Part shown: positions 34,996 through 43,924 of the stretch, one piece after another | Layout: the number at the start of each line of letters is the position of its first letter | Numbering within the stretch: position 1 is the first letter of the stretch | Assembly (NCBI GenBank): GCA_902464615.1 | Contig: CABQKA010000002.1 | Coordinates: forward strand, 62,001 to 126,000 | Source of the DNA: an uncultured Prevotella sp. | GTDB lineage: Bacteria > Bacteroidota > Bacteroidia > Bacteroidales > Bacteroidaceae | Reading direction: 5' to 3' | DNA length: 64,000 nt | The notes under the pieces: generated by a model | Databases searched by the model: none | What the model was told of the DNA's origin: nothing | Seen by the model: the letters and a program-made list of their open reading frames with translations, nothing else | Made by a program: the position numbers and the translations under genes

Positions 34996-35322
34996 TTAGT
35001 GTTTTAGTTTTTCGTTTTCCAAGTGGCGTGTGGCGTCGCGTTGTGTCTTCTTTTCCAGCGATTTGCGGAATGCTTCGGTGAGGTCTACGCCGGTCTGGTT
35101 GGCCAGGCAGATGAGTACCCAGAGCACGTCGGCCATCTCTTCGGCCGGATCTGTCGGCTCCCCGGCCTTGAACGACTGGTCGCCGTAGCGTCGGGCCATC
35201 ACGCGGGCCAGTTCGCCCACCTCTTCCGTGAGGCACGCCATGTTCGTCAGTTCGCTGAAATAGCGTACGCCGTAGGTCTTAATCCATTCGTCTACAGTTT
35301 GTTGCGCTTCTTCTAAAGTCAT
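34996..35322 (-). CDS. MazG-like nucleotide pyrophosphohydrolase
   Basis: A 108-aa all-alpha NTP pyrophosphatase of the MazG-like superfamily, probably a house-cleaning enzyme that hydrolyses non-canonical or surplus nucleoside triphosphates. It has the metal-binding helices LTEEVGELARVMARR and EEMADVLWVLICLANQ, that is the ExxE and ExxxD pattern. It is a single-domain form, unlike the two-domain E. coli MazG. It sits 11 bp upstream of deoC and 67 bp downstream of dtd, so co-transcription is likely. The exact substrate is unknown. Confidence 0.85.
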   Translation of the reverse strand: MTLEEAQQTVDEWIKTYGVRYFSELTNMACLTEEVGELARVMARRYGDQSFKAGEPTDPAEEMADVLWVLICLANQTGVDLTEAFRKSLEKKTQRDATRHLENEKLKH

Positions 35323-35389
35323 ATTGCACTGTCTTTTCCGGGCTTTTTGCAGGCATATTTTCCTTCTGCCCGCTTTCTCTCGGCCCGTC

Positions 35390-35842
35390 TCATTCCTTTT
35401 GATGTGTGTCCATGCAGATGGTCACCGGGCCGTCGTTGACCAGTTCTACGGCCATCTCGGCCCCGAAAGTTCCCGTGCCGACAGGTTGGCCCAGCCCTTC
35501 GGAGAGACGTGCGCAGAAGTATTCGTAGAGCGGTATGGCGATGTCGTGTCTGGCGGCGCGGATGTAGCTGGGACGGTTGCCTTTCTTGTACGAGGCCATG
35601 AGCGTGAACTGGCTGACGACCAGCAGACGGCCGCCGACGTCGAGCACGCTGCGGTTCATGACGCCGTTGTCGTCGTCGAAAATGCGCAGCGACAATACTT
35701 TTTTTGCGAGCCAGTCGGCGTCTTCCTGCGTGTCCGATGGCTCGATGCCGACCAGTATAAGCAGGCCTTGCCCGATGCTGGACTTTACGTTTCCCGAGAT
35801 GGAGACGGAGGCGCGGCTTACGCGCTGTATGACAATTCTCAT
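35390..35842 (-). CDS. dtd: D-aminoacyl-tRNA deacylase
   Basis: Dtd removes D-amino acids and mischarged glycine from tRNA. The 150-aa length is standard. It has the MRIVIQRVSRASV start, the active-site SQFTLMASYKKGNRPSY motif and the NDGPVT motif near the C-terminus (Gly-cisPro cross-subunit motif). It has a -7 promoter box at 35923, between it and uvrC, so the dtd-mazG-deoC part may be transcribed separately from uvrC. Confidence 0.96.
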   Translation of the reverse strand: MRIVIQRVSRASVSISGNVKSSIGQGLLILVGIEPSDTQEDADWLAKKVLSLRIFDDDNGVMNRSVLDVGGRLLVVSQFTLMASYKKGNRPSYIRAARHDIAIPLYEYFCARLSEGLGQPVGTGTFGAEMAVELVNDGPVTICMDTHQKE

Positions 35843-35922
35843 GGTAATGTGGTTTTTTCCGGCGGGGTGGGATAATGCAGTCCGGGTATGCCGTCATTCG
35901 CACTGGCCGCCGGCTTTCAACG

Positions 35923-35930
35923 CAAAAATA
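35923..35930 (-). promoter_or_regulatory. Bacteroides-type -7 promoter box of dtd
   Basis: On the minus strand this reads TATTTTTG (TAnnTTTG), 80 bp before the dtd start and just past the uvrC stop. Confidence 0.6.
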
Positions 35931-35941
35931 CGTTTTTTTTC

Positions 35942-37783
35942 TTACTTCCCTGCGTCGTTATGGAGCTTTTCGTAAAGCTGGCGTCCCCGTGCCGGACCAA
36001 TGGCCGCCTGGAGCGCTTCAGCGGACGCTTCTTTGATCCGTTTCACGCTCCCGAAAGCCTTGAGCAGCGCCTGTTTCGTCTTGTCGCCAATGCCCGGGAC
36101 AGCGTCGAGTTCCGATGAGGTTTGTCTCTTGGAGCGTTTGTCGCGGTGGAAGGTGATGGCGAAGCGGTGTACTTCGTCCTGCATGTGCGTCAGCGTGCGG
36201 AACAGTTGGCTCTCGGGCTTCATGCCGACTGTCTGCGGGGGAAATCCGAACAGCAGTTCGTGTGTTCGGTGACGGTTGTCCTTGGCCAGTCCGGCGATGG
36301 GGATTTGCAGGTGCAGCTCGTCCTCCACGACTTGGCGGATAACCTCCATCTGTCCTTTTCCGCCGTCGGCGATGATGAGGTCGGGCAGGGGGGCTTCCTC
36401 GTCGCGGAGACGCGTGTAACGGCGGCGTACAACTTCTTTCATCGAAGCGTAGTCGTCCGGCCCGGCGACGGTTTTGATGAGGTATTTGCGGTATTCCTTT
36501 TTGGCCGGTTTCAGTTTTTCAAACACCACGCAGGCAGCTACGGCGTCGCTGCCTTGCAGGTTGGAGTTGTCGAACAGTTCGATGCGGTACGGAAGGCTGT
36601 CCAGGCCGAGCTCCGTTTGGATTTCCTTCATCAGCCGCACCGATTTTTGCTCCGGATTGAGCTTTTCCGCCTGCTTCAGGCGGTCGAATTTGTACTGCTT
36701 GACGTTGAGCTTCGAGAGGTCCAGCAGTTTTTTCTTCTCGCCTTTCTGGGGCACGGTTTGGACGGCATATCCTTCGGGCAGGTCGGCGGGGAAGGGCACG
36801 ATGATTTCGCGCGAAGTGCTGTGGTAGCGTTCGCGCATTTCCACGATGCCGAGTGCGAGCAGCTCTTCGTCGCTTTCATCGAGCTTCTTCTTATACTCGA
36901 ACGTGAAAGCCTGGTTGATGCAGCCGTTCGTGATGTGCAGGTAGTTGATGAAGGCGACGCCTTCATCGCTTTCTATGTTGAAGACGTCGATGTTGTGGAG
37001 CACGTTGGAGACCACTTCGCTGCGCGCCCTGAAATGCTCGATGAGTTCGTACTTTTCTTTGATTTGCTGCGCTTCTTCAAAGCGCAGCTCGGCGGCCAGC
37101 GCGAGCATTTCTTCCTTCATGATGCGCGCCACTTCGGCGGTGTTTCCTTTCAGGATTTCGCGGCAGGCGTCTATGTCGCGCATGTAGTCTTCATGCGATT
37201 GCCGTCCGACGCACGGTCCGCCGCAATTGTGGATGTGATAATCGAGGCAGACCTCGTATTTCCCGTTCCTTACGCCTTCCTCGGTCATCGGAGTGTGGCA
37301 GGGCCGCGGGTGGTAGAGCTTCTTGCACAGGTCGAGCAGCGCATACATGGTCGGTACGTGGCTGTATGGACCATAGTAGGTGGCTCCCCGCAGATGGCGC
37401 TGTCTCGTCTTGAAGATGCGCGGCAGGTATTCGTTCGTAATGGCGATGGACGGGTAGGTTTTGTCGTCTTTCAACAGTACGTTGTAGCGGGGTTTGTAGC
37501 GTTTGATGAGATTGTTCTCCAGCAGCAGTGCGTCTTCCTCCGTCTGTACCACGACGTAGCGTATGTCGTGGATTTTGGAGACGAGCAGGCGGGTCTTGTT
37601 AGAGGCCTGCTCCTTGTTGAAGTACGAACTGACCCGGCGCTTCAGGTTTTTGGCTTTCCCGACATAAATAATAGTGCCCGTTTCATCGAGATACTGGTAG
37701 CATCCCGGTGTTTCGGGCAAGTTGAGGACGATGCCTTTCAGGTAATCTTTCAGGGCTTGGCCTTTGGGCAGGGATTGATTCAT
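35942..37783 (-). CDS. uvrC: UvrABC excinuclease subunit C
   Basis: UvrC makes both incisions in nucleotide excision repair. The 613-aa protein has the GIY-YIG nuclease domain (GCYQYLDETGTIIYVGKAKNLKRRVSSYF, about residues 30-60; shown in part as IIYVGKAK). A cysteine cluster follows (CKKLYHPRPCH, NCGGPCVG), then the UVR domain, the RNase H-like endonuclease domain with LPDLIIADGGKGQ, and the C-terminal tandem HhH motif (VPGIGDKTKQALLKAFGS). The start ATG 37783 (MNQSLPKG) is preferred over a TTG nine bases upstream. A copy of the 21-bp array lies just upstream. Confidence 0.97.
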   Translation of the reverse strand: MNQSLPKGQALKDYLKGIVLNLPETPGCYQYLDETGTIIYVGKAKNLKRRVSSYFNKEQASNKTRLLVSKIHDIRYVVVQTEEDALLLENNLIKRYKPRYNVLLKDDKTYPSIAITNEYLPRIFKTRQRHLRGATYYGPYSHVPTMYALLDLCKKLYHPRPCHTPMTEEGVRNGKYEVCLDYHIHNCGGPCVGRQSHEDYMRDIDACREILKGNTAEVARIMKEEMLALAAELRFEEAQQIKEKYELIEHFRARSEVVSNVLHNIDVFNIESDEGVAFINYLHITNGCINQAFTFEYKKKLDESDEELLALGIVEMRERYHSTSREIIVPFPADLPEGYAVQTVPQKGEKKKLLDLSKLNVKQYKFDRLKQAEKLNPEQKSVRLMKEIQTELGLDSLPYRIELFDNSNLQGSDAVAACVVFEKLKPAKKEYRKYLIKTVAGPDDYASMKEVVRRRYTRLRDEEAPLPDLIIADGGKGQMEVIRQVVEDELHLQIPIAGLAKDNRHRTHELLFGFPPQTVGMKPESQLFRTLTHMQDEVHRFAITFHRDKRSKRQTSSELDAVPGIGDKTKQALLKAFGSVKRIKEASAEALQAAIGPARGRQLYEKLHNDAGK

Positions 37784-37813
37784 GGCATACAACGGATGTG
37801 GGGAAACAGGTAC

Positions 37814-37870
37814 ACGCCTAAGCCGCGCTCAAACGGGGATAGGGCGCGTGGACACGGGGCTAAGGCGTGT
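37814..37870. repeat. Phased 21-bp core array, copy 7
   Basis: Cores CTAAG, ATAGG and CTAAG start at 37818, 37839 and 37860, exactly 21 bp apart, between apt and the uvrC start. Confidence 0.85.
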
Positions 37871-37947
37871 GGCGTGGATGTGCGGATACACGTTTGCATC
37901 CTTACCGGTCCGGATTTTCCGGACTATGGTTTGCGGTAAACGGCGTT

Positions 37948-38484
37948 TTATTCGCGAATGGTGAGCAGGGTGTCTATCTCGCCGTCTATGTTGAGTGCAC
38001 CCCTGCCGTCGAGCCCTTCCATGCAAAGCTCGATGAGGAAATTGACGTAGACTGCCTGCGGATGGAACCGCTGCACGAGGTCGTAGGCGGCCTGCATGGA
38101 GCCGCCGGTGGCCAGGAGGTCGTCGTGTATGAGTACGGTGTCATCGGGCGAGATGGCATCCTCGTGAATTTCTATGGTGTCCCATCCGTATTCTTTCAGA
38201 TAGGTGGCTTTGTAGGTCGAGCCTGGCAGCTTGCCCGGCTTGCGGCACATGACGAATCCGGCACCGAGACGGTCGGCCAGTATGGAGGCCATGACAAATC
38301 CGCGCGACTCGATGCCGACAATCTTTGTGATGCCCTTGTCGCGGTAGCGCCGCTCCAGTTCGTCCGCCATTTCCCGCAAGCAGGCCGGGTTCTTGAAAAG
38401 CGTGCTGACGTCCTTGAACTGTACGCCCTGTTTGGGGAAATCGGGGATGTTTCTCAGGTGGCGCAATAAGAATTTTGAATCCAT
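37948..38484 (-). CDS. apt: Adenine phosphoribosyltransferase
   Basis: Apt makes AMP from adenine and PRPP in purine salvage. The 178-aa protein has the family N-terminus (LLRHLRNIPDFPKQGVQFKD), the flexible loop region GFVMCRKPGKLPGSTYKATY, and the PRPP-binding motif VLIHDDLLATGGSM (about residues 121-134). It lies 58 bp downstream of mnmG, with a parS-like site in the gap. uvrC follows downstream, after array copy 7. Confidence 0.97.
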   Translation of the reverse strand: MDSKFLLRHLRNIPDFPKQGVQFKDVSTLFKNPACLREMADELERRYRDKGITKIVGIESRGFVMASILADRLGAGFVMCRKPGKLPGSTYKATYLKEYGWDTIEIHEDAISPDDTVLIHDDLLATGGSMQAAYDLVQRFHPQAVYVNFLIELCMEGLDGRGALNIDGEIDTLLTIRE

Positions 38485-38517
38485 AAGTATTTGCTTTTTA
38501 GATAAGTTGCAAAGGTT

Positions 38518-38533
38518 TGTTTCACGTGGAACG
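38518..38533. promoter_or_regulatory. parS-like ParB-binding site between mnmG and apt
   Basis: TGTTTCACGTGGAACG is identical to the site at 31333 and matches TGTTnCACGTGnAACA in all fixed bases except the last. Confidence 0.72.
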
Positions 38534-38542
38534 GAGGATGCG

Positions 38543-40420
38543 CTATCTTCCTAACAGGACAAGGAGGACGCTGATGTCGCTGGGCGAAACGCCGGGTATG
38601 CGCTCAGCCTGTCCCAATGTTTCGGGGTCTATGGCGGCTAATTTCTGACGCCCCTCAGTGGAAATCTGTGTGATTTCTTCGTAGCGGAAGCGACCTTTGA
38701 TAGGGATGACTTCGAGGCGGCGCATTTTTTCGGCCAATTGGCGCTCACGCGCGATGTAGCCGGCATATTTCATTTCGATTTCCGCAGCTTCTATAACTTC
38801 TTCATGCTGCGAGAGTAGGGACTCCGTTTGTTGGCGTAATGCTGGAACAGCTTCTTCCAGACGGCTGAACGTGATTTCGGGGCGCACGATAAGTTCTGCC
38901 AGTTTGCAGCTGCCGCGCAGCGCAGCGCTTCCCCATTGTTCGAGGTACGGGTTCATGCGGTCGGCCTTGACGGAAAATGAATGGCAGAAATCCATGATGC
39001 GTTTTATCCCGTCACGCTTTTCCGAGAAGAGACGTCTGCGGACTTCGTCGGCCATCCCTAACTGTTCGGCGTAGTGCGTGAGCCGCATGTCCGCGTTGTC
39101 CTGCCGCAGCAGTATGCGGTATTCGGCCCGCGAGGTGAACATCCGGTAAGGCTCGTCGACCCCTTTGGTGACGAGGTCGTCGATGAGGACGCCGATGTAG
39201 GCTTCGTCCCTTTGCAGCGAGAACGGTTTTCCGCCACTGCACTTCAACGCGGCGTTGATGCCTGCGATGAGACCTTGTCCGGCGGCTTCTTCGTAACCGG
39301 TTGTTCCGTTTACCTGTCCGGCAAGGAAAAGGCCATCCAGCTTTTTGGACTCCAGCGTGTGCAGTAACTGTGTGGGGTCGAAGAAATCGTATTCAATGGC
39401 GTAGCCCGGGCGGTAAACGACGATGTCCCGGAAGCAAGGTATCTGTTTCAGCGCGGACAACTGAATGTCGATGGGCAGGCTGGAGGAAAAGCCGTTCAGA
39501 TAAAGCTCGTTCGTGTCAATCCCTTCCGGCTCCAGGAAAAGCGGATGCTGGGTGCGGTCCGGAAAGGTGACGAGCTTGGTTTCGATACTGGGGCAATAGC
39601 GCGGGCCGATGCTTTGAATCTGTCCGTTATATAACGGGGAGTCCGGAAGTCCCCGCAACAGAATCTCATGTACGGCCGGATTGGTGTTGCAAGTCCAGCA
39701 GGGCAACTGCGGCATTTGCCGTAGCGGGCTGACGTAGGAAAAACGGTGAAAATCGTTTTCGCCCGCCTGTTCCGTCATTTCCTCGAAATGTACGGAGCGT
39801 GCGTCGATACGCACCGGCGTTCCCGTCTTCATGCGTCCGCGGCGGATGCCGAACTGCTCGATGGAAGCGGTGAGCTGCGTGGCGGCCGGTTCGGCGCATC
39901 GGCCGCCTGGAACTTTGCGCCGCCCGATGTGCATCAAGCCATTGAGGAAAGTGCCCGCCGTGACCACGACTGCGCGGCAGCGGAAAGTGACGCCCCAAAG
40001 TGTGCGTACGCCGCACACCTGTTGGCCCTCGGCGAGGATCTCGGTGACTTCGTCCTGCCAGATGTCGAGCCTGTCAGTGTTTTCAAGCCGCCGCCGCCAT
40101 TCGCGGATGAAACGGCTGCGGTCGCACTGTGCCCTTGGGCTCCACATGGCGGGGCCTTTTGAGCGGTTGAGCATGCGGAACTGGATGGCAGTGGCGTCGG
40201 TCACCAGCGCGGTCAGGCCTCCGAGCGCGTCGATTTCCCGCACGATCTGCCCTTTGGCGATACCGCCGATAGCCGGATTGCAACTCATTTGTGCAATCTT
40301 GTTCATGTCCATCGTGATAAGGCAGGTGCGTGCTCCCATCCGGGCGGCGGCCGCCGCCGCTTCGCTGCCGGCGTGGCCCGCGCCGATGACGATTACGTCA
40401 TAAAGGAATTTTGCGTCCAT
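38543..40420 (-). CDS. mnmG: tRNA uridine 5-carboxymethylaminomethyl modification enzyme MnmG (GidA)
   Basis: MnmG, with MnmE, modifies the wobble uridine of several tRNAs using FAD, NADH and methylene-tetrahydrofolate or glycine chemistry. The 625-aa protein has the FAD dinucleotide-binding motif VIVIGAGHAGSEAAAAAARMG (residues 9-29; quoted in part as GAGHAGSEAA). Both GidA signatures are present (GGCAEPAATQL-type: VPGGRCAEPAAT, and NGTTGYEEAAGQG). The C-terminal helical domain, which binds MnmE and tRNA, ends with the family-typical EALGQAERIPGVSPSDI-like sequence. It has its own promoter box. mnmG often lies near oriC, which fits the parS-like sites. Confidence 0.97.
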   Translation of the reverse strand: MDAKFLYDVIVIGAGHAGSEAAAAAARMGARTCLITMDMNKIAQMSCNPAIGGIAKGQIVREIDALGGLTALVTDATAIQFRMLNRSKGPAMWSPRAQCDRSRFIREWRRRLENTDRLDIWQDEVTEILAEGQQVCGVRTLWGVTFRCRAVVVTAGTFLNGLMHIGRRKVPGGRCAEPAATQLTASIEQFGIRRGRMKTGTPVRIDARSVHFEEMTEQAGENDFHRFSYVSPLRQMPQLPCWTCNTNPAVHEILLRGLPDSPLYNGQIQSIGPRYCPSIETKLVTFPDRTQHPLFLEPEGIDTNELYLNGFSSSLPIDIQLSALKQIPCFRDIVVYRPGYAIEYDFFDPTQLLHTLESKKLDGLFLAGQVNGTTGYEEAAGQGLIAGINAALKCSGGKPFSLQRDEAYIGVLIDDLVTKGVDEPYRMFTSRAEYRILLRQDNADMRLTHYAEQLGMADEVRRRLFSEKRDGIKRIMDFCHSFSVKADRMNPYLEQWGSAALRGSCKLAELIVRPEITFSRLEEAVPALRQQTESLLSQHEEVIEAAEIEMKYAGYIARERQLAEKMRRLEVIPIKGRFRYEEITQISTEGRQKLAAIDPETLGQAERIPGVSPSDISVLLVLLGR

Positions 40421-40445
40421 GGGTCTGAATAATGAATTGGTGACG

Positions 40446-40453
40446 CAAAATTA
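40446..40453 (-). promoter_or_regulatory. Bacteroides-type -7 promoter box of mnmG
   Basis: On the minus strand this reads TAATTTTG (TAnnTTTG), 25 bp before the mnmG start. Confidence 0.7.
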
Positions 40454-40534
40454 CGCTTTTTTATTTGCTGTGCCGTGTTTTGCTTTTGGTAAATGTGAAC
40501 TGCCGCAGAGGGCGCCTCCGTCTGGCGAAGAGCC

Positions 40535-41629
40535 TTAGCGGAGCAGCCGGAAACGCCCTCCTGCCAATTCCTTGACCATTCCCTTAAGCTCCAGTTCAAA
40601 GAGCGTGGCGCTGACGACGTGGACCGGAAGGTTGGCGGCAATGGCCAGCTGGTTGACGGACTGGCTTTCCGCCTGCTGCAGCAGTGCGGCTATTTTTTCC
40701 TCTTCGGGAGTGAGCGAAGGGAACAGTTCACGCTGCACGGCTTGCACTTCCTGCTTGCCGCATGTCCAGCGCAGTGCGCCGGCCAAGTCGGCCGCAGAGG
40801 TGACGAGCGCGGCGCCGTTGTCGCGGATGAGGGCGTTGCATCCGGCGGAGTAGGGGTCGCCGACGCGGCCGGGGACTGCGAACACTTCGCGGTTATAGTC
40901 TTGCGCGAGGCGGGCGGTGATGAGCGCGCCGCCCCGTTCGGCGCTCTCGACGACCAGGACGGCGTCGGCCAGTCCGGCGACGATGCGGTTGCGGCGTACG
41001 AAATTTCCCTTGTCCGGTATGGTGCCGCTGAAGTATTCCGTTACAAGTCCGCCTTGTTCGAGCATGCGGCGCGCCGTGTCCCGGTGCAGGGTGGGGTAGA
41101 TGCGGTCCAGTCCGTGGGCCAATACGGCCACTGTGGACAGGCCGGCGGCCAGTGCTCCGCGATGGGCATGGATGTCTACGCCGTAGGCAAGCCCGCTGAT
41201 AACGAGCAGGCCGGGCACGAGTTGTGACAGGTCTTCGCAAAAGCGGGCGCAAAGGTCTTTTCCGTACTCCGTGATGCGGCGGGTCCCGACGACGGCCAGC
41301 GTATGGCGCACGTTAAGGTCGGCGTGGCCGCACAGGAAAATGGACAGCGGCGGGTCGGGGCATTCGCGCAGCCGCTGCGGGAAGCCGTCGTCTTTCAGAC
41401 AGAGAACGCGTATGCCCTTTTTGATGCAGAATTCCATTTCGGCCTCGGCGTGCTTCAAAGCGGCGGAAGGGTCGCTTAGTGCTGTGCGGACCTTGCCGTC
41501 CAACTCGTCGGTGTGGCGGAAAACGGCGGCGGCCGAGCCGTAATGGCGATAAAGGCTCAGCGCCATATTGTGCGTGATGCCGCGCAACTTGGCTAGAGCC
41601 AGCGTAAGGAGTTGTTCTTCCTCATTCAT
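40535..41629 (-). CDS. dprA: DNA-processing protein DprA
   Basis: DprA binds incoming single-stranded DNA and loads RecA in natural transformation. It is also conserved in species not known to be competent. The 364-aa protein has an N-terminal SAM-like helical region (LAKLRGITHNMALSLYRHYG), the Rossmann DprA core (SGLAYGVDIHAHRGALAAG, GLDRIYPTLH, FVRRNRIVAGLADAVLVVES, GGALITARLA) and a C-terminal winged-helix-like DprA_WH domain. The start ATG 41629 overlaps the upstream thioesterase by 8 bp, which indicates co-translation in one operon. Confidence 0.95.
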   Translation of the reverse strand: MNEEEQLLTLALAKLRGITHNMALSLYRHYGSAAAVFRHTDELDGKVRTALSDPSAALKHAEAEMEFCIKKGIRVLCLKDDGFPQRLRECPDPPLSIFLCGHADLNVRHTLAVVGTRRITEYGKDLCARFCEDLSQLVPGLLVISGLAYGVDIHAHRGALAAGLSTVAVLAHGLDRIYPTLHRDTARRMLEQGGLVTEYFSGTIPDKGNFVRRNRIVAGLADAVLVVESAERGGALITARLAQDYNREVFAVPGRVGDPYSAGCNALIRDNGAALVTSAADLAGALRWTCGKQEVQAVQRELFPSLTPEEEKIAALLQQAESQSVNQLAIAANLPVHVVSATLFELELKGMVKELAGGRFRLLR

Positions 41630-42029
41630 GGGGCAGGTATTTGGAAAAAGCAAGGTCCAGTTCCGGGCAGGTTCCCAGCCGTCCGTTGATGAGGCAAACC
41701 GTGTCGACTGTCGAGCGGATGACAGGCTTGCCGTCGGGCAGCCGGAAAATGTCCTGGGTGAAAACGTACTTGATGCCTTCCTTGTGCAAGGCAAGGCGGG
41801 ACACGAAACGGTCTCCGCTGCGCAGCGGGGATTTGAACGCCATGTTGAGCCGCGCTACTACGGCGTCGATGCCGCGGGCGTGGAGTCCGGCAAAGCTGAT
41901 GCCTTCCTTGCGCAGGAACTCGTGGCGCGTGTGCTCGATGTAGTGTTGGTAGTTGGCATTGTTCACGATGCCTTGCAAGTCGCATTCATAGTCGCGCACC
42001 TGCATCTCTAATTCAAAAACGTAGTCCAT
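41622..42029 (-). CDS. Acyl-CoA thioesterase of the hotdog (YbgC/4HBT) family
   Basis: A 135-aa single hotdog-domain protein. The VRDYECDLQGIVNNANYQHYIEHTRHEFL segment carries the YbgC/4HBT active-site pattern, with the catalytic Asp (DLQGIVNNANY) followed by the Tyr and the helix. Such enzymes hydrolyse acyl-CoA thioesters; substrate chain length is not readable. The 3' end overlaps the dprA start by 8 bp, and DUF2851 ends 12 bp upstream, so the three genes form an operon. Confidence 0.9.
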   Translation of the reverse strand: MDYVFELEMQVRDYECDLQGIVNNANYQHYIEHTRHEFLRKEGISFAGLHARGIDAVVARLNMAFKSPLRSGDRFVSRLALHKEGIKYVFTQDIFRLPDGKPVIRSTVDTVCLINGRLGTCPELDLAFSKYLPHE

Positions 42030-42041
42030 GGTCTGTATGTA

Positions 42042-43346
42042 TTATCGGAAAATAGCGTTTCCTTCCCTCAGGTATTCGCATCCGAAGCGGCAGCGCAGGC
42101 AATCCTTCCGCTCGCAGTAGTGGCGGCGGAGCTGTATGAGGGCTTGGCTATCCGCCGCATTCTCGGCGCGGAGACCGGCGCGTTCCCAAGAGCGCGTAAT
42201 GAAGTTCTGCTCCGGCCTGACGGATTCAAGCAGGGTAAAGGCCCGCTCGGAAAGGGCTTCGTCGTGGTGATGTTTCCCATAAGCAAAGAGCATCGGGGCC
42301 GCCGTGTTGATGAGCAAGAGGTCGAGCGAGGCTGCCTGGAGCGCCTTGGTGTGTGGCTTGTGTGCGGCGCCGAAGGTGTAGTGAGTGGTCCAATAGGGGG
42401 TGGCTTCGGTCTGGAATAAGGCGCGTGTGGCTTCGGGCGTACGGGCATCGAGCAACTGGGAAAAATCCAACTTCCCGCGGCAATAGAGTGTGACCAGTTG
42501 TGAAAGGCGTATGTGCGGGAAGTTCTGCGGTCTTAACCTCAGGAAGCGCCACCGGGCGCTCGGCATGGGGGATAAGGAGAATTTGTGAGCCAGATAGAGG
42601 TACTCGTTTTGCAGCCGGAGGAAATATTCATCGCGCCGTTCCTCGTCCGTCGCGTCGTCGGTGAGCAGACCGGCTTGCCCAAGAAAGATGGCCTCTACCT
42701 GAAAGGCGTTGTCGCGGTGTTTACCGACGGCCGGCAGCGGGACTGTCGCCGCCCACTCTTCAAATGCTTCAGCGTTGACGCCGAAGCCGAAGTTGCGTGC
42801 CAAGGTGACGAAGAAAGCCTTCTCCCAGTCGTTCCCTGTCCTTGCAAGCCAGTTTTCCACGCGCTGCGTCTTTTCTTCGAGCCGTTCCACCGTAAGGGCC
42901 GAGAGCCAGCCGTGTGTCACGACGGAGGGCAATTTGCCCAGGACGCGGTAACACGGCGGGTAGGCCTCTTCCGCCAGGAGTTCTTCGTAGCGTTCGCATA
43001 CCATGTCCGGAACAGGCAGCACCGTCTGCGGCAAATGCCGGCCCGAAGAGGTACAGGCCTGCGCATCGAGGCGGCTGCACACGTGGAGTATCACATTGTC
43101 GTAGGCCGGGTCGGCCGCATGCCCGTGCCGCGCCCAGTCGGAGGCTCTTTCGTGCATTTCTACGTTACCCACCCAAAGCGTTCCGCCTATTTTCACTTTC
43201 GCGTTGAAGAAGTCCGGGCCGGCGTCGAAGTTATGGACGCCGGGGTCTATGACTTCTATGCGCTCCCCCTCTTCGGTCCGGAGGCCGGCAGCCGGGAGCA
43301 GGTGGTGCAGCCACGCGAAGTGCAGCAGTTTTTCCATGTCGCGCAT
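42042..43346 (-). CDS. DUF2851 family protein
   Basis: A 434-aa protein of unknown function. The N-terminus (EKLLHFAWLHHLLP, then GVHNFDAGPDFFNAKVKIGG and VGNVEMHERASDW) is characteristic of DUF2851, a family I know mainly from Bacteroidota. The pattern D-A-G-P-D-F and G-N-V-E-x-H resembles acidic/His active sites of nuclease-like folds, but no function is established. The C-terminus has a cysteine cluster (CERKDCLRCRFGCEYL). It is the first gene of the operon with the thioesterase and dprA. The start is 43346 (MRDMEKL) or the in-frame ATG at 43337. Confidence 0.88.
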   Translation of the reverse strand: MRDMEKLLHFAWLHHLLPAAGLRTEEGERIEVIDPGVHNFDAGPDFFNAKVKIGGTLWVGNVEMHERASDWARHGHAADPAYDNVILHVCSRLDAQACTSSGRHLPQTVLPVPDMVCERYEELLAEEAYPPCYRVLGKLPSVVTHGWLSALTVERLEEKTQRVENWLARTGNDWEKAFFVTLARNFGFGVNAEAFEEWAATVPLPAVGKHRDNAFQVEAIFLGQAGLLTDDATDEERRDEYFLRLQNEYLYLAHKFSLSPMPSARWRFLRLRPQNFPHIRLSQLVTLYCRGKLDFSQLLDARTPEATRALFQTEATPYWTTHYTFGAAHKPHTKALQAASLDLLLINTAAPMLFAYGKHHHDEALSERAFTLLESVRPEQNFITRSWERAGLRAENAADSQALIQLRRHYCERKDCLRCRFGCEYLREGNAIFR

Positions 43347-43364
43347 GTTTGATGATTAAACAGG

Positions 43365-43372
43365 CAAATATA
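43365..43372 (-). promoter_or_regulatory. Bacteroides-type -7 promoter box of the DUF2851-thioesterase-dprA operon
   Basis: On the minus strand this reads TATATTTG (TAnnTTTG), 18 bp before the start at 43346. Confidence 0.72.
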
Positions 43373-43883
43373 GGGAATTTTTTATTTCCGGCAATTTTTA
43401 CGACACGAATCCTGCTCCCTTGCCTGCGCCACGCGAAGGCAGGCGCCCCAAAGAATACGACACCTTGGGAATTTGCAATGTTTAACATTTTTCGCATGCC
43501 GATACGTGTAAGCCCGCGAAGAAGCAGACCTGTGCAGGCCGGACTGGGGACGCTATTTCGGCCGTCCGTCGAAGAAAAGAAAAACAGGGAGGAAAACGGT
43601 GGCTCTCCTAAACACTGTAAATCTGTCAATTCACTTTTTTACGTGACTGATAATTAGCGGAATGACGAACGCTGCGGGGCGCGGTGCGAGGAAAAAGTTT
43701 TTACAAAGTGCCCTTCGCTGAAGAGCGTGGCGGCTACTTCCAGAGTCTGTTTCCCGAAGTTTGCCGCGTGTTCCCTTTAGGGTTGGGCGGGGCTGTGTAT
43801 CGCTTTGTCCCAGAACGACCGTGCCGGAGGCAAACTCTGTGATTTTTTGTACATTCTGTTTGGTTCGTCGCTCACAAACGTTG
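43373..43883. other. Gene-free stretch between divergent genes
   Basis: About 510 bp without a gene that I can support. Short frames exist on both strands but resemble no family, and one begins inside a promoter box. I see no array of the 21-bp family here and no clear terminator. A long leader, regulatory RNA or remnant sequence is possible. Confidence 0.5.
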
Positions 43884-43891
43884 TAACTTTG
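43884..43891 (+). promoter_or_regulatory. Bacteroides-type -7 promoter box of the DEAD-box helicase gene
   Basis: TAACTTTG matches TAnnTTTG and lies 33 bp before the TTG start at 43925. It excludes starts further upstream in the same frame. Confidence 0.72.
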
Positions 43892-43924
43892 CAGCTGATT
43901 TATTATACTTTATACAGATTCACC

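Noticed and set aside
43349..43657. 102-codon plus-strand frame upstream of the helicase
   Set aside because: It begins inside the promoter box of the divergent DUF2851 operon, has no promoter box of its own, and its translation is unlike any family that I know.
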